Positions 40,883 through 51,980 of a DNA stretch of 64,000 bases are shown in pieces. This DNA comes from Zygnema cylindricum. Lineage: Eukaryota; Streptophyta; Zygnematophyceae; Zygnematales; Zygnemataceae. The notes below the pieces were generated by a model, which saw only the letters and a program-made list of their open reading frames with translations, had not been told where the DNA came from and made no database searches. Position numbers and translations under genes: made by a program. The first letter of the stretch is position 1. Each line of letters begins with the position of its first letter. The stretch is from positions 140,085 to 204,084 of the forward strand of contig JBBHKE010000095.1 of the NCBI GenBank assembly GCA_037447655.1, given 5' to 3'.

Positions 40883-41361
40883 AAAAAACGCCTAGCGTCT
40901 AAAGCGGGAAGATTACCTTTTAGTGCCGTGACAGCGTAACGTTTTGACTTTGTTACGATCGATATTTCTCCTAGTCATAGTTCAAAAGTAAGTGTTTTTA
41001 TGGCCTTTGGTCGGCGCCTTTATCGTAACTTGTGTTATGGGCTTTTCATGTGATCTTCTTAGATCGCTACTTCGATTAAAGACCGTCCGATCGTCTGAAT
41101 CTGACGGTGTAAATAAAGCTTTTTGGTCCGAATGTTTTAATTGGTCCGAATAGATCCGAATACAATATGGGTCTATATTGTATGTTTTGCGTACAATAGG
41201 CATATTGTATGGGCCTACTTTCACCTACTTTTGAACTATGCTCCTAGTAGCGATGGGCAGTCAGTTTAACCCTCATTCTTTAGGGCAAGTGGGCAACCCT
41301 TTACGTACGATGTACCCTAAAACTGTACCATCTACCCTCAACATTCCGTTCGACTTTCTTA
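40883..41361 (+). repeat. Third, partial copy of a duplication segment
   Basis: Sequence from AACGCCTAGCG through ACATTCCGTTCGACTTTCTT repeats 34570-35090 of copy 1 closely, including the hAT-like MITE and the words CCTTTACGTACGATGTACCC. It directly follows the end of copy 1 and is cut off at 41361 by the PIF-like element. It marks the junction between tandem copies. Confidence 0.8.
40976..41240. mobile_element. hAT-like MITE, 265 bp, second occupied site
   Basis: Same ends (CATAGTTCAAAAG and CTTTTGAACTATG) and the same CTCCTAGT duplication (40968-40975 and 41241-41248) as the copy at 34663. It shares the insertion by descent and is shorter by an internal deletion. Confidence 0.85.
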
Positions 41362-42067
41362 GGGCGTGTCCCTATGTAACCGATATTTTGAAACGTTATT
41401 TTGGAATTTAGCGCTGATTTTACGATGTACTTTTCAAAGTGTGCCTATGTCAATCGTTACTTGCGCGTTCATTATTTTGAATATGTGGCAGTTGTACACG
41501 TTGCCAATACTTGCGACACCTGTAGACGCCATCAAACTTGACATTTGTAGACGCCAACGATCTCGGAACAAACTGCGGATATTTGTACGCCGCAAAGAGC
41601 TCTTGACATACAGGGACAATTGTCGACGCCAACTGTCATTTGTTGACGCCCACACGTGAACGACATAAGCAATCGCCTATGTCTACAAAATGATATTTGT
41701 AGACGCCCACAAGTGGACAACATAAGCAAAATGACAAACAATTTTTTTTTCGTGTAATCTCCCAACTGCAAAAAAACAAATGAAAACTTTTGACGCGTGC
41801 AACCCATGCTCTCTATTCGTCAATAGAGTAGTATTTTGATTAAAAACAGGTCGCGATTTGATTTCAGTGCAAGTGTGAAGATGAGCTGGAAGTGGGTCGC
41901 GATGATAATACTTCCAAATCGCCGTACCTTTCAAGTTCCAAGATGAGGCAAAATGTATTTGAATTTTTGCCCATTTTTCGTACGGCGTAATACATTTAAG
42001 TAGGGAGTCCCATTTTCTGTGTAAACGACGGAAAAAAACCCTTACTTGAACACATGGGGACACGCCC
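41362..42067. mobile_element. PIF/Harbinger-like non-autonomous element, 706 bp
   Basis: Ends GGGCGTGTCCCTATGT and ACATGGGGACACGCCC are inverted repeats flanked by TTA on both sides (41359-41361 and 42068-42070). A 3-bp TTA/TAA duplication with GGG-starting ends is typical of PIF/Harbinger MITEs. The interior has repeated TGTAGACGCC and GACAACATAAGCAA words and no transposase frame. Related fragments occur at 20290-20520, 61990-62050 and 63160-63350. Confidence 0.75.
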
Positions 42068-42560
42068 TTAGGGTATGGTTACATCAGGAGGTCTGTGTAA
42101 TAGTACGGACAACAAAACTTCTGTATTACAGAGGCCTCGGTTACATCGCGTATCATCTGTAAACAAGTTTTTACATACGTGTTCTAATTTGAGTGATTCC
42201 ACGTAGGTCGACGATCAAATCTATAAAATCGTCAAAGATTTGGAAAACGACCATTTTCGTATAAAAATCCGTACTTGCGTATTACGTACGTGTATTTCAC
42301 AAGTGTACCGCGTCAATGTACATCATATATCTCCTTCACGCTGCTGACTTTCAGGAAAAAAACGTATTTCTTTTCGGCAAAAATTTTACGGTCACCTTGT
42401 CCGAAAGCACGTGACTTTGGGGACGTGTGAAAATTTTCATATTTCATGGACGCACGTGTTTGACGTCCNNNNNNNNNNCAGAATTTGTACTTTCACCTAT
42501 ACTACTGTAAATATCCTCTCGACAAATCAGCTGTACCCATATTGGCGTTCGTTGAAAAAT
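42068..42560. other. Junction region containing the assembly gap, no gene
   Basis: AT-rich, CpG-containing, MITE-like DNA between the partial third copy and copy 2. Words such as ATTCCACGTAGGTCGACGAT resemble sequence at 17920. No coding frame. Confidence 0.5.
42469..42478. other. Assembly gap (10 N)
   Basis: Ten undetermined bases, probably a placeholder of unknown true size. It lies between the two tandem copies, within repetitive sequence. Confidence 1.
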
Positions 42561-42668
42561 TAGTGTATAACTTTTTTTTCGAAATTTTTCTAAGTCAAAA
42601 TTAGTGTACATGACACTAAATTATTCTACACACTAATAGTTTCTACACGCTAAATACGATCGACGGTG
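42561..42668. mobile_element. Right end of a TA-flanked MITE, left part missing
   Basis: Nearly identical to the last 108 bp of the element at 31259-31759, ending GCTAAATACGATCGACGGTG then TA. No left end lies between it and the assembly gap, so the element is truncated or its left part is lost at the gap. Confidence 0.85.
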
Positions 42669-43449
42669 TACTGTAATATTTACTAAAAAATATATATACT
42701 TGTAGAAAGTTCGAACGATAACATCGACGTACTTCTGAACTGTTTTAACACACGTGACTGATTACGTCGAGACGACACTGATCGGTCGGTTGCATGGTAG
42801 TATCGGGGTTGCAAATAGGTATCGACCGATGTGCTTGGTTTTGTTTACCTCTGGTAATGATCGTACAAAAAACTCGTATGTACGGAAATGGTTCAAACTA
42901 AATCTATTAGTTCGAGCTTTAATGCATAGTCCTATCAAATTTTTGAACTATTATTTAATCAGCTTTTCTCCGTGCACACATGGAATTTCCATTTAGAGGC
43001 CGCCAATCAGAAGGTAAGATGCTTAACTTCCCATCGTAACCGTAGGATAAATAATCTGACAACTTTGCACGCGAAAACGATGATTCAAGTGACGAAAAAA
43101 CATTGACATTTAGGGTTCAGAGGCTATGAGTGACATAATATAATGTGAGTGCACTCTACAACCTAATTCTTTGACGTCGAGCTTTCTAAGAATATTTGGT
43201 GATGGTTGTACATCTAAAATATTCCTTTTTTTATTTAACTTAGATCTTCTGGACAGCTCCGACCATGTTTACATCGTCCTCCATAAAATCACTTTCCATC
43301 AGAACCTCTTTGATCTGACGCCTGGTACTTGAACTTAGTATTTGTTTTTGCCTATTTACTTAGCTAAGATGTTCTATTGACATCTTTCTCCATGGTCTCG
43401 GACCTAATGTGATAGGTAACACTAACCCTAAAACTTACTGACTGATCAC

Positions 43450-43648
43450 TACACTGCCCATCGTTATTAGCGTTAAAGATTTATTACTGTTAATGGAAAA
43501 TTAGGATGCATAATTATAATCTAGTGTTAGGATACGTGGCAGATTGTAGTCCACTCCCTTCAAAAGTAATGTTAAATTTTATTTATTTTGGCCAAAAAAG
43601 GTTGTGTCAAAATTAGTGTTACAACTAATAACGATGGGCGGTACAGTG
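43450..43648. mobile_element. MITE with CTGCCCATCGTTATTAG ends (copy 2)
   Basis: Starts ACACTGCCCATCGTTATTAG; the right end has ACTAATAACGATGGGC inverted, then GGTACAGTGG. It is the counterpart of 33393-33579, so it predates the duplication. Confidence 0.6.
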
Positions 43649-45073
43649 GATGGCATAGATGTATTCGTACGGATGGCGTGAATCTTACTAGTTTTTTCAC
43701 TTATATTAGATGTTTATTTATACTTGTTAAGTTTTTCATCAGTCTCAAGGAGAAGACATAAACACTTCCTAGGTCGCCTTTATTTCACCTTAATATGGAG
43801 TTGTTGGAATGATGCTGCCAATCAACCACACAACCCCTCCCTAGTAGTGTTAAACGTATCTCCTTGCACTAAATTAGTGTTGTATATTCTAATTTAACGA
43901 TTAGCAGTGTAGTGCGAAAAAGTCCAAAAACTAATAAATAATCCACTTGTAAGTTCAATGAGCCGAAAATGTTATATTCCTTCATTTGCAAGGCTGAAAG
44001 TACAAATTCATTGTTTTTCTATTGGATTCACTCAGTTCGCACTTATCTTAAACTCTTTGTTGACGCGAAATCCAAATCCTAGAATTATTGTTAACTAGAA
44101 ATGTTCAATGTCGGACGAATTGAATTTATTTGTTGAACCAATTCTTTGTCCGAAAGGTGGATCCTAAGGTAAATTTCTTGTTGTATCTTGTCAGAGATTG
44201 TCTTTGCGGCTGCTTTTTGTCCAGTTTTCCATGATCCTTGCCAAAAAACCAATTGTGTTGTTTTGTCTTACGTAAGCCAGGTTCGACGACAAAAAAATCT
44301 TGGTTGTAGGACATCCTGTGACGTCTCCTTCATAAATGTGCGATACAACGATAATACATTCACGTACAAATGGTACATTCTTGGACATTTGTACAAACTT
44401 TAATTTTGCAACGGTTTTCGTGGCCGTTGATACCACAACAGCCCTAAGAACGTTCAGATTGTACATAAGCGTGACGCTTCTAGATATTATAATCGGCGTT
44501 TGCCCGTACACATACGCAGCTGCGATTTTGTCCTTTCGGAAATGATGATTATTCCCTGGCGGCTCAACAGGTCCTACGTGGTACCAATCGCAATCTAACA
44601 CCTCATTCACTCGCACAACCTGATGGAAGGGTGTTACAAATAGTACTGCCAGTAAACTTGTTCGTACGATTACTGGGAACGCCTGATGGAAGGTTACCCT
44701 TACAAGTATGTCAAATAACGCCTAACCGTCTCAAGCTCCGGACGTTTACCTTTTAGCGCCGTGACAGCGGAACGTTTTGACTTTGTTATGATTGATATTT
44801 CTCCTAGTACTGTACTGTAGCGCTAGGCAGTCAGTTTAACCCTCAATTTTTAGGGGCAACCCTTTACGTTCGATGTACCCTAAAACAGTACGATCTACCC
44901 TCAACATTCCGTTCGAGTTGCTTAATGTAATCGCCCAATATGTAGCATCATCGAAATTTCCCTTCGGGGAACATTTCGCACGATACCTAATTCCATGCGA
45001 CATTTGCACAATTATTACGCACTTTAAATCGGATTCCTAAATTAATACGCTACAACTACAGTATAGTACTGTA

Positions 45074-45271
45074 CACCTTGAATCGTTATTAGACTTATGT
45101 ACTCTATATCGGCGCCCCAAAATTTTGTCATTGATACCTTAAAAATAATAAATTATACTATTTAAGGAAGTGGACCATAATCTGCCACGTTTCAGGCACT
45201 AAATTAGCATCAATGACACTAATTAATTTTTGACACTAATAATTTCTTTAGTCTAATAACGATTCACGGTG
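45074..45271. mobile_element. TA-flanked MITE, 198 bp, only in copy 2
   Basis: Ends CACCTTGAATCGTTATTAGA and TCTAATAACGATTCACGGTG, with TA on each side. In copy 1 (about 35200-35215) the two flanks are joined by a few bases only, so the element inserted after the duplication or excised from copy 1. The inside shares GGCGCCCCAAAATTTTG with other members. Confidence 0.85.
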
Positions 45272-45499
45272 TACTGTACAGTAAATTATAGCACGTTTCA
45301 AGCTGAGCTCCCCGGCTACATTATATTGCAAAGAAGCACTACAGAACCTGCAGAGAACCCCGTTAGGGATTAATATGTTACAGTCGTCGTAGTTTAACGC
45401 TCTACAAAACCACGGTGTTACATGTATCTGTCGTGGGGCGTACACCTCAGTAGGAAATCTCGAATTGGAAACGTGAGAGTGCATCCGCGTACTACACTA

Positions 45500-45622
45500 C
45501 ACCGCGCATCGTAATTAAAAATCGTAATTAAAAATTAGAATCGATTACTCTATTTGATGTGATAGAGTCGAAATTTCGAGCGACCGAATTAGAGTAATTT
45601 ACTCTAATTACGATTCGCGGTG
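45500..45622. mobile_element. Short TA-flanked MITE, 123 bp, only in copy 2
   Basis: Left end CACCGCGCATCGTAATTA, right end TAATTACGATTCGCGGTG. A TA precedes it and TC follows it. The interior GATGTGATAGAGTCGAAATT matches the right half of the fragment ending at 17808. Copy 1 lacks it (near 36337). Confidence 0.75.
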
Positions 45623-45727
45623 TCCAATACTGTACCAAAAAGTTGCAAGATTCAGTACAGTACAGAGGTTTGACTGTACGCGTTTTCTTTCGACTTTTTG
45701 GAGGTCTTAAGTGCCCTTTTGCTCTAT

Positions 45728-45768
45728 TCTTTATATTTTGGATTGGCACGTGTCTAAGAGTGACTGAA
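45728..45768 (+). promoter_or_regulatory. Core promoter of F-box gene 2
   Basis: TTCTTTATATTTTGGATTGG then CACGTG at 45747-45752, about 190 bp before the ATG, conserved with copy 1. The TATA-like word is slightly weaker here (TTATATTTTG against TTATATATTG). Confidence 0.5.
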
Positions 45769-45937
45769 AAAGGGAGAGAAGAGGAGAGTTTCTGTAATGT
45801 CTCTGTTTCCTTTATAGCTTCATCAAGGAAATACAAAAACAAGAATGTGGAAGCTTCTGAAGCAAAAGTCACGGCTCTTGAGATTTCGAAACCTGTTTCA
45901 AAATCGGAATCTGGTGACTAAGTTACGGAAAGCAACA

Positions 45938-46816
45938 ATGCCAGACTCTTCATATCCAGCCGAGACTTTGACCGATCTTGACCAGGACAGCTTGTCACTT
46001 ATTTTGTCGTTTACTTCACCTGCTGACGTTTGTCGTTTAGCGCCTGTTTCAAAATCATTTGCTGAAGCTTCCCTGTCAAACACAGTGTGGAAATCCTTTT
46101 TACCTGCAGGAATTTCCGATGTTTTGAAGGAAAATAATAGCTTGGGAGATACCGATTCATTAATTGATGATTCCTTATTCGATGATTCCGGAACCCTAAA
46201 ATTTTGGAGTGCTTATCGTGTTTTGACCAAAGGATTATTCATCAACGAAGGACGACAAAAAGTTGAAATTGACAAAATCTCAGGAGACTTTGTTTTTCAC
46301 ATTTCCGTTGTGGAAAATTTGTGTCTTATATGTGAAGATGTTTCTGGGCGTTGGTGCATAGGAAATGAAATTCCTATGGCAACTTTTTCTAATCTTGATC
46401 ATTTTCTTAACGTTTGTTGGTTTCAAATCGGAGGTAGGATTTCCTGTTTTCTTCCTATGGGAAAGTATATTTGTTCTTGGAGATTGGCCCGGAATCCAAG
46501 GACAACTTTTCCATGGAATGCGAATAAAATCGATAGTAAAATTACGCGTTACAGGGAGGAAGATGTTACAAACACAATAGAAATGACATCTCCCGTGACA
46601 AGTGACACTATTTCTAAGTGCGCTAGAGGAGAATGGAGTGAAGTTGTCGCTGGAGAAGTGACAATCGGGAGAGAGGATGTAAGGGTGAGAGGGGATGGGA
46701 GGGAAGGAGAGGTTGGATTTCTTGATATGCATCTGGATGTCCGGGAGGTTGAGAATGGGGATTGGAAGTCAGGTCTTTATTTCGACTCGTTTATACTTCG
46801 ACAAGTTCGAATTTAA
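45938..46816 (+). CDS. F-box/PP2 lectin-domain protein, copy 2 (292 aa)
   Basis: Single-exon frame from MPDSSYPAETLTDLDQ. The F-box is intact (SLILSFTSPADVCRLAPVSK, WKSFLP). The PP2 domain is present but changed where copy 1 matches the family: copy 1 has IWGDHPEYW, copy 2 has ICEDVSGRW, and KVAHLIDVCWF became NLDHFLNVCWF. The C-terminal VRVRGDGREGE to DWKSGLYFDSFILRQ is kept. A longer start at 45845 (MWKLLKQKSR) is open here only; it is blocked by a stop in copy 1 and reads as basic and Leu-rich, so I treat it as 5' untranslated. Same predicted SCF-adaptor role as copy 1, perhaps with altered ligand binding. Confidence 0.88.
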   Translation: MPDSSYPAETLTDLDQDSLSLILSFTSPADVCRLAPVSKSFAEASLSNTVWKSFLPAGISDVLKENNSLGDTDSLIDDSLFDDSGTLKFWSAYRVLTKGLFINEGRQKVEIDKISGDFVFHISVVENLCLICEDVSGRWCIGNEIPMATFSNLDHFLNVCWFQIGGRISCFLPMGKYICSWRLARNPRTTFPWNANKIDSKITRYREEDVTNTIEMTSPVTSDTISKCARGEWSEVVAGEVTIGREDVRVRGDGREGEVGFLDMHLDVREVENGDWKSGLYFDSFILRQVRI

Positions 46817-48137
46817 GTGAACGTCATCACAAGAGAAGATAGGTGACAGGGAATTTGTTCATAGAATATAAGACTTAGAACTTTATTTATGGATGGATAT
46901 TGTAAATGATGAAATATTGTTGTTAATATTTTGACGCGGAAATAAATTAGTGTGACGTAGTTGTTGAATATAGTTTTTCTACTAGTATAGAAGACGTCCA
47001 TTAGGCGGTACAAGTTTGTCTACTACATATTACAAATGTTTCTTATGTTATTTTTCCTAGGGAAAAGTGGTGGTAGGGCAGGGAATTATTAGTATCTCTT
47101 AAATTAATTGGGGTTAATATTGCGATTGATCCAAGACATATATCAGAACCTGCTTCCATTCCATCATTTAATTGAGGTAAAATATTTTCCAAATCCTCAT
47201 CTTTGAACGGTAGAGTCTTACATAATGACGACCTCCATCATCTCGTCGAAACATCTCGATCAAACACTTAAATTAATTGCCCACAAACTGCAATTCTACA
47301 CACCCGTGGTATACGTGCGCAAATGTCCGAATAACTTTCGATATTCTATAAATGTGCAGATTTTCTTTCAACGGTGCTGTATTAACCAAAAACCAGCTCC
47401 AATAGAGGGCATGTACATGCTTTACAAGTGCCACTCATATTTAGTGTGGAATAAGACGAAATTTCAGCAATTGTCTCATACTTCTTGAAAATGTTTTGCA
47501 CTTTGTTATAAATAGCATCTGAGGTATTGTGCCATAGACATGATGAGTAACCTAATGCATCGGCCCATCGTTATTAAAGTTACGACATTCATGTCAATGT
47601 GTAATAATTTCAAGCCAGGAGACATGGCGAATCGCCATCCACTAAAGTTAAGAAGATTTTATGATTTCGACCAAAAAAAAAAATTGCGAGCGGGTCAATG
47701 TTATTACTCTAATAGGGATCGGCAGTGTAATGGCCTCACTACCTACCAGTCCAAGTATACACTTTTCCGTTCCCATGCACTATTGAGAAAAAAAAACAAT
47801 GAATTGAATACTCTTGAAAAGCAAAACAATGGGCTCCAAAAGGACATAAATTTCCTTGTAAATGATCATCAGTACAACATAATTGTGCTAAAAAGAAAAA
47901 TTGTGACACGTGTAACTTGATTGATCTTCTGTTTCAAATTATCAATACAAGACAAGTTGTGACACATGTAACGCTTGAAATTGACATAATGGAGTGTACC
48001 CAAGAATCAATACTCCACCAGAAGCTGAACCTCAAGATTCTCTTTCTAAAGAGCTTTCCCTTGCTTATCCTTCCTACTACAAAACTACCTTCCACAAAAA
48101 CGTACAAAAAGTACGAAAAGTAGATAAATTTTCAGTT

Positions 48138-49618
48138 TTATTTAAAAGCTCGAAACAGTTGCTCAACTTCTTGCTCCTGTTCCGGACTCCTACATGCCTT
48201 CAATAACACTTTTTTAGTTACATAATCACCTTCCATTCCCGATTCTACCATCTTTTTATACGTATTCATACATTTACGAAACAATTGCTTTCTCGCATAA
48301 ACTCCAATCATCGCCGTCCAAAGTTTTGTATCCGGAGATAAACCAGCTTCAAGTGCCTCTTCGAAAAGTTGCTCCGATCTCTCTTGGAAACCTCCATCTC
48401 CGTATAAATTAACAAGAGTTCCGTAAGTCGAAACATCGGGTTTTCGAGAACCCGTTTTCATAAAAATGAATAATTTTTCGGCATTTTCAAACTGACCGGC
48501 TTTACCGTAAGCCGATAACAAGGAGTTATACATAAATACGTCGGGTTTTGGGCCATTTTTCTCTAAATCGGTAAGGAGATCCTTGGCTTTGGAAACTTGA
48601 CCTTCCTTTGCGTATCCTCCCAAAAGAATCGAGAATGTCTCTTTAGAAGGAGCAAAACCCGATTTTTTCATCTTTTCTATCGCTTTTTCAGCATCTGTAA
48701 GAAAAAAACAAATTGTTTACGAGATAAAAATATATATCAGACTTACGGTAAGATGAAAAACAGGACCTTCACAAGAAAAAACAACAAATATTATCTGAAA
48801 CAAAAATAACAAAACCGTAGCGAACAACTGAAACTTCAATAGAGTTTTAAACAAGGTTTACGAATATTATAAAGCTTAAGACTGCATTTTCATTTAAAAG
48901 AAAAGGAAAAAAGACGCTTTTAGGTTTTTCCTTTGATTCACAGTAACTCAATCAAAAACAAAAAAACAAAAAACTTCAAAAATGTATTCAAACAAACAAG
49001 TTGACGACTAATACGTGCGTATGGTATTATTGCAAAGAATATGACTTTGATATTATAATTAATACGTACTAATAACAGGAAAAAATCTTCGTCTTCCTTC
49101 CATTACATGCGTGCTTCTTGTATCGACTTAAATACAACTATTCCATAAATAGGTGGACCACAACGAAAAAATGTTGTTTTTCGGAAAGGGAAGAGGGAAG
49201 AGGGGAGAGGGGAGAGGGGAGAGGGGAGAGGGGGGGGTGGAGAGAGAGAGAGAGAAACTTGTCACACCTTCCCACAGCCCCTGTTGCACATAAGCTTTGA
49301 TGAGGATGTGATGTGAGGCTTGGTCAGGCCTCACATTGGAAGCCTCCATCACTTCGAATACTTCCGAGGCTCCCAAAGAGTGGCCTCCTTGACTGGATAT
49401 TCGTACCAAAATAGCAGAATTGAAAAAGAGGGAGGAGTCAAGGGAGAGGGAGAGGGAGAGGGAGAGGGGGAGGGCAAGGAAGAGAAGAGCAGAGGAGAGG
49501 AAGAGGGAGAGGAAGGGCGGGGAGGGAGGGAGGGAGTGTGAATGGGAATGGGAGTGGGGGAGGCGAGGGGGAGGGAGGGGGAGGGAGGGAGAGAGAGAGA
49601 GAGAGGGAGAGAGAGAGA

Positions 49619-49661
<43 letters not shown>

Positions 49662-51915
49662 TGTATTACTTTTCTGCGTCTACAAAAAAAATTATTTACA
49701 TAAACCGTTTCCAAAAGCCCCCTTCCCTTCCCGCTCCCCCTCCCCCTCCCCTTCCCGCTCCCTCGCTCCCTCTCCTTCCCCCTCCTCCTCCCTTTGTTAT
49801 GCTTACTACTGAGACATCCTTCACCACTAAATAGTGTGGCCAGTGTTCCCTGAAGCCATCCGTAGGTCGAACCAAATATTGATAAAGATAGTGATTTCCA
49901 TTATTAAACATCCTAAAACCCTTAAACCCCTCAATACCCTAAAAACCCTAAATTATATAACCCTCACCAGGGTTTAAAATTTACCTCTCATCAATATTTA
50001 AGGCGGTTTCCATATATAAGGACATCCAAAAGCTCTAAAATACTGCTAGAAAATCTCAAGAAAACCTCAAAAACACCCCCAAAATACTTCAAAAAAACCC
50101 TCAAAATAAAGGGCTTATCAAGATGTAGGATTGTCTCTCACCAGTAAGCCTCCAAAAGGGCATTGAAGACGTAGACATCCGGAGTATAACCGAATTTTTG
50201 AAGATCGTCGAATGTTTTCTCAGCTTTGTCGATTATTCCCACCCGAGCGTAAGAATTCAACAAAGCGGTAAAAATTTTGATATCAGGTATACAAAAAGCT
50301 CCGTGTAAGCTCTGAAATACGGCTTCCGCTTTGTCGGGTCTCAGAGCCTGTATTACAAAACCAAATGGGTAACATTATTAAAAAACATTTAAGTTAATTA
50401 TGTGTATGTGTTCAATATTCTATATTGCACATTTGAAAGTCACTAAAAACCCATTAATAAATTAAGTACAACATACAGCTAAATCTCACCAGTTAGGTTG
50501 TCTATAATCGTGTGAAACAAAAACAGGATGTGGATAAAACATAGTTTCTTTGCTACTTCCTTATTATCATTTGTTTTTATTTGATTGTGTTTTAACAGTT
50601 CTTTTTATGTAGTCTAATTCCATTCAAATTCCAAATTAAAATTACACAACCTAACCATGGATTTACAAAAAAAAGCAAAGTAAATATGTTGACGTTTCAT
50701 CTAGATTGTAAACTCAAATAAGATGTTAATCAAGAATTGAAGACTTGAAACCTACTCTAGTCGTTAAATTCTTGAATTAGAACTCATTTCAGTTTTCTTT
50801 TAAAAAGAAAAACAAACAAAAGTTAATAGAACACCAGACTTCCCTATCAGCACCAAATCTCATAATCAACTTCGAAAGAAATGGCAAAACATTTTACAAA
50901 GAAAAAGACTAAAATTGGGTTTATCAGAAAAGACTAAGAAACCCTAATTCCCAACACCAATCAAATTCCAGCCCAACTGGATGCAATCAAGCTCCTAAAT
51001 TTGTCTTTATTTCCTGACATGCTAAGTGACTTTGTGACTTGTCAGTTTTTAATATCATAGCCTAAACTCTAGAAGCAAATGATGTAAAAACTAAGCGTAC
51101 CTTTCCGTAAACATTTATCATTTGTGTATATGTGCTGAGGGATGGTCTTAGTCCCCTATCTGAGATTTCATGAAACATTTCTTCTGCTTGCCTCGGTTTC
51201 CCTAGCTTTCCAAAAACCTCCAACATAATGTTATACGTAACGAGACCTGTCCCAGAGTCCCTCCCTCATAAGCAAAATCATGAGAACCAAAAGGATGTAT
51301 TACACAGTTGCTCTTTTTTTTAGCTTGTGGAATCGTCCACATTAATCGAATCGAAAATAAAACTTCTAACAGTAAAACAGTCTTCACGCTAATTATTTCC
51401 TAATGCTAATAGGGATTCCAACCATCAGTGTAAACCACACTAATTGAAAAGATTTGAAATTTTCACCGCTTGACATGTAGTGTGGCAAGTGCTAATAAAG
51501 GGATCCACGCTATATTAGGTGATGCTCACCTATTCATAGTTTCACCACCATTGATGGGATCACCAGCCACACACTCTTTATAAACACATGAAATTTGAAA
51601 CACTAATGATTGGGTAGTGGGTGTAATTTCCCATCCATTTCCTCCACACTAATCATCGTGACTACTGTGGTGAGTCAATTCTTATCCCTGTTAGAATGGA
51701 TTCGGGTAACCAAGTTTATAATTGATTGAATAATGCTAAACAACAAGTAGGTGACTAGGTTTTACTTCATTGGATGGGTTCCATTCTAATTTGAGTTTGT
51801 TTTAAAAAACAAATCCTAGTATACTTAAGAAAAAAAAGCCCATCAGATAAACCTTAAGTCTTGAAAAACTTTGAACCAACAGAGAGGAGAGACGGGAAGG
51901 GAGGGAGAGAGGAGA

Positions 51916-51980
<65 letters not shown>

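Larger units (their letters stand above)
42742..50455 (+). repeat. Segmental duplication, copy 2
   Basis: Counterpart of 32663-40874. It joins the complete PPR gene at its right side, so it holds the original PPR locus and copy 1 is the derived, truncated duplicate of the PPR part. Copy-specific insertions are the MITEs at 45074-45271 and 45500-45622. Homology to copy 1 breaks off after CTTACGTAAGCCAG at about 44280 and resumes near 44707. Confidence 0.9.

Noticed and set aside
41683-42063. 126-codon minus-strand frame
   Set aside because: Lies wholly inside the PIF-like MITE and resembles no transposase. A chance frame in repeated sequence.
44191-44616. 141-codon minus-strand frame in duplication copy 2
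   Set aside because: Located in MITE-rich sequence where copy 2 differs from copy 1. No domain recognised and no partner exon.
45845-45937. Longer start for F-box copy 2 (MWKLLKQKSR)
   Set aside because: The same segment in copy 1 has an in-frame TAG, and the conserved ATG at MPDSS gives the normal family N-terminus.
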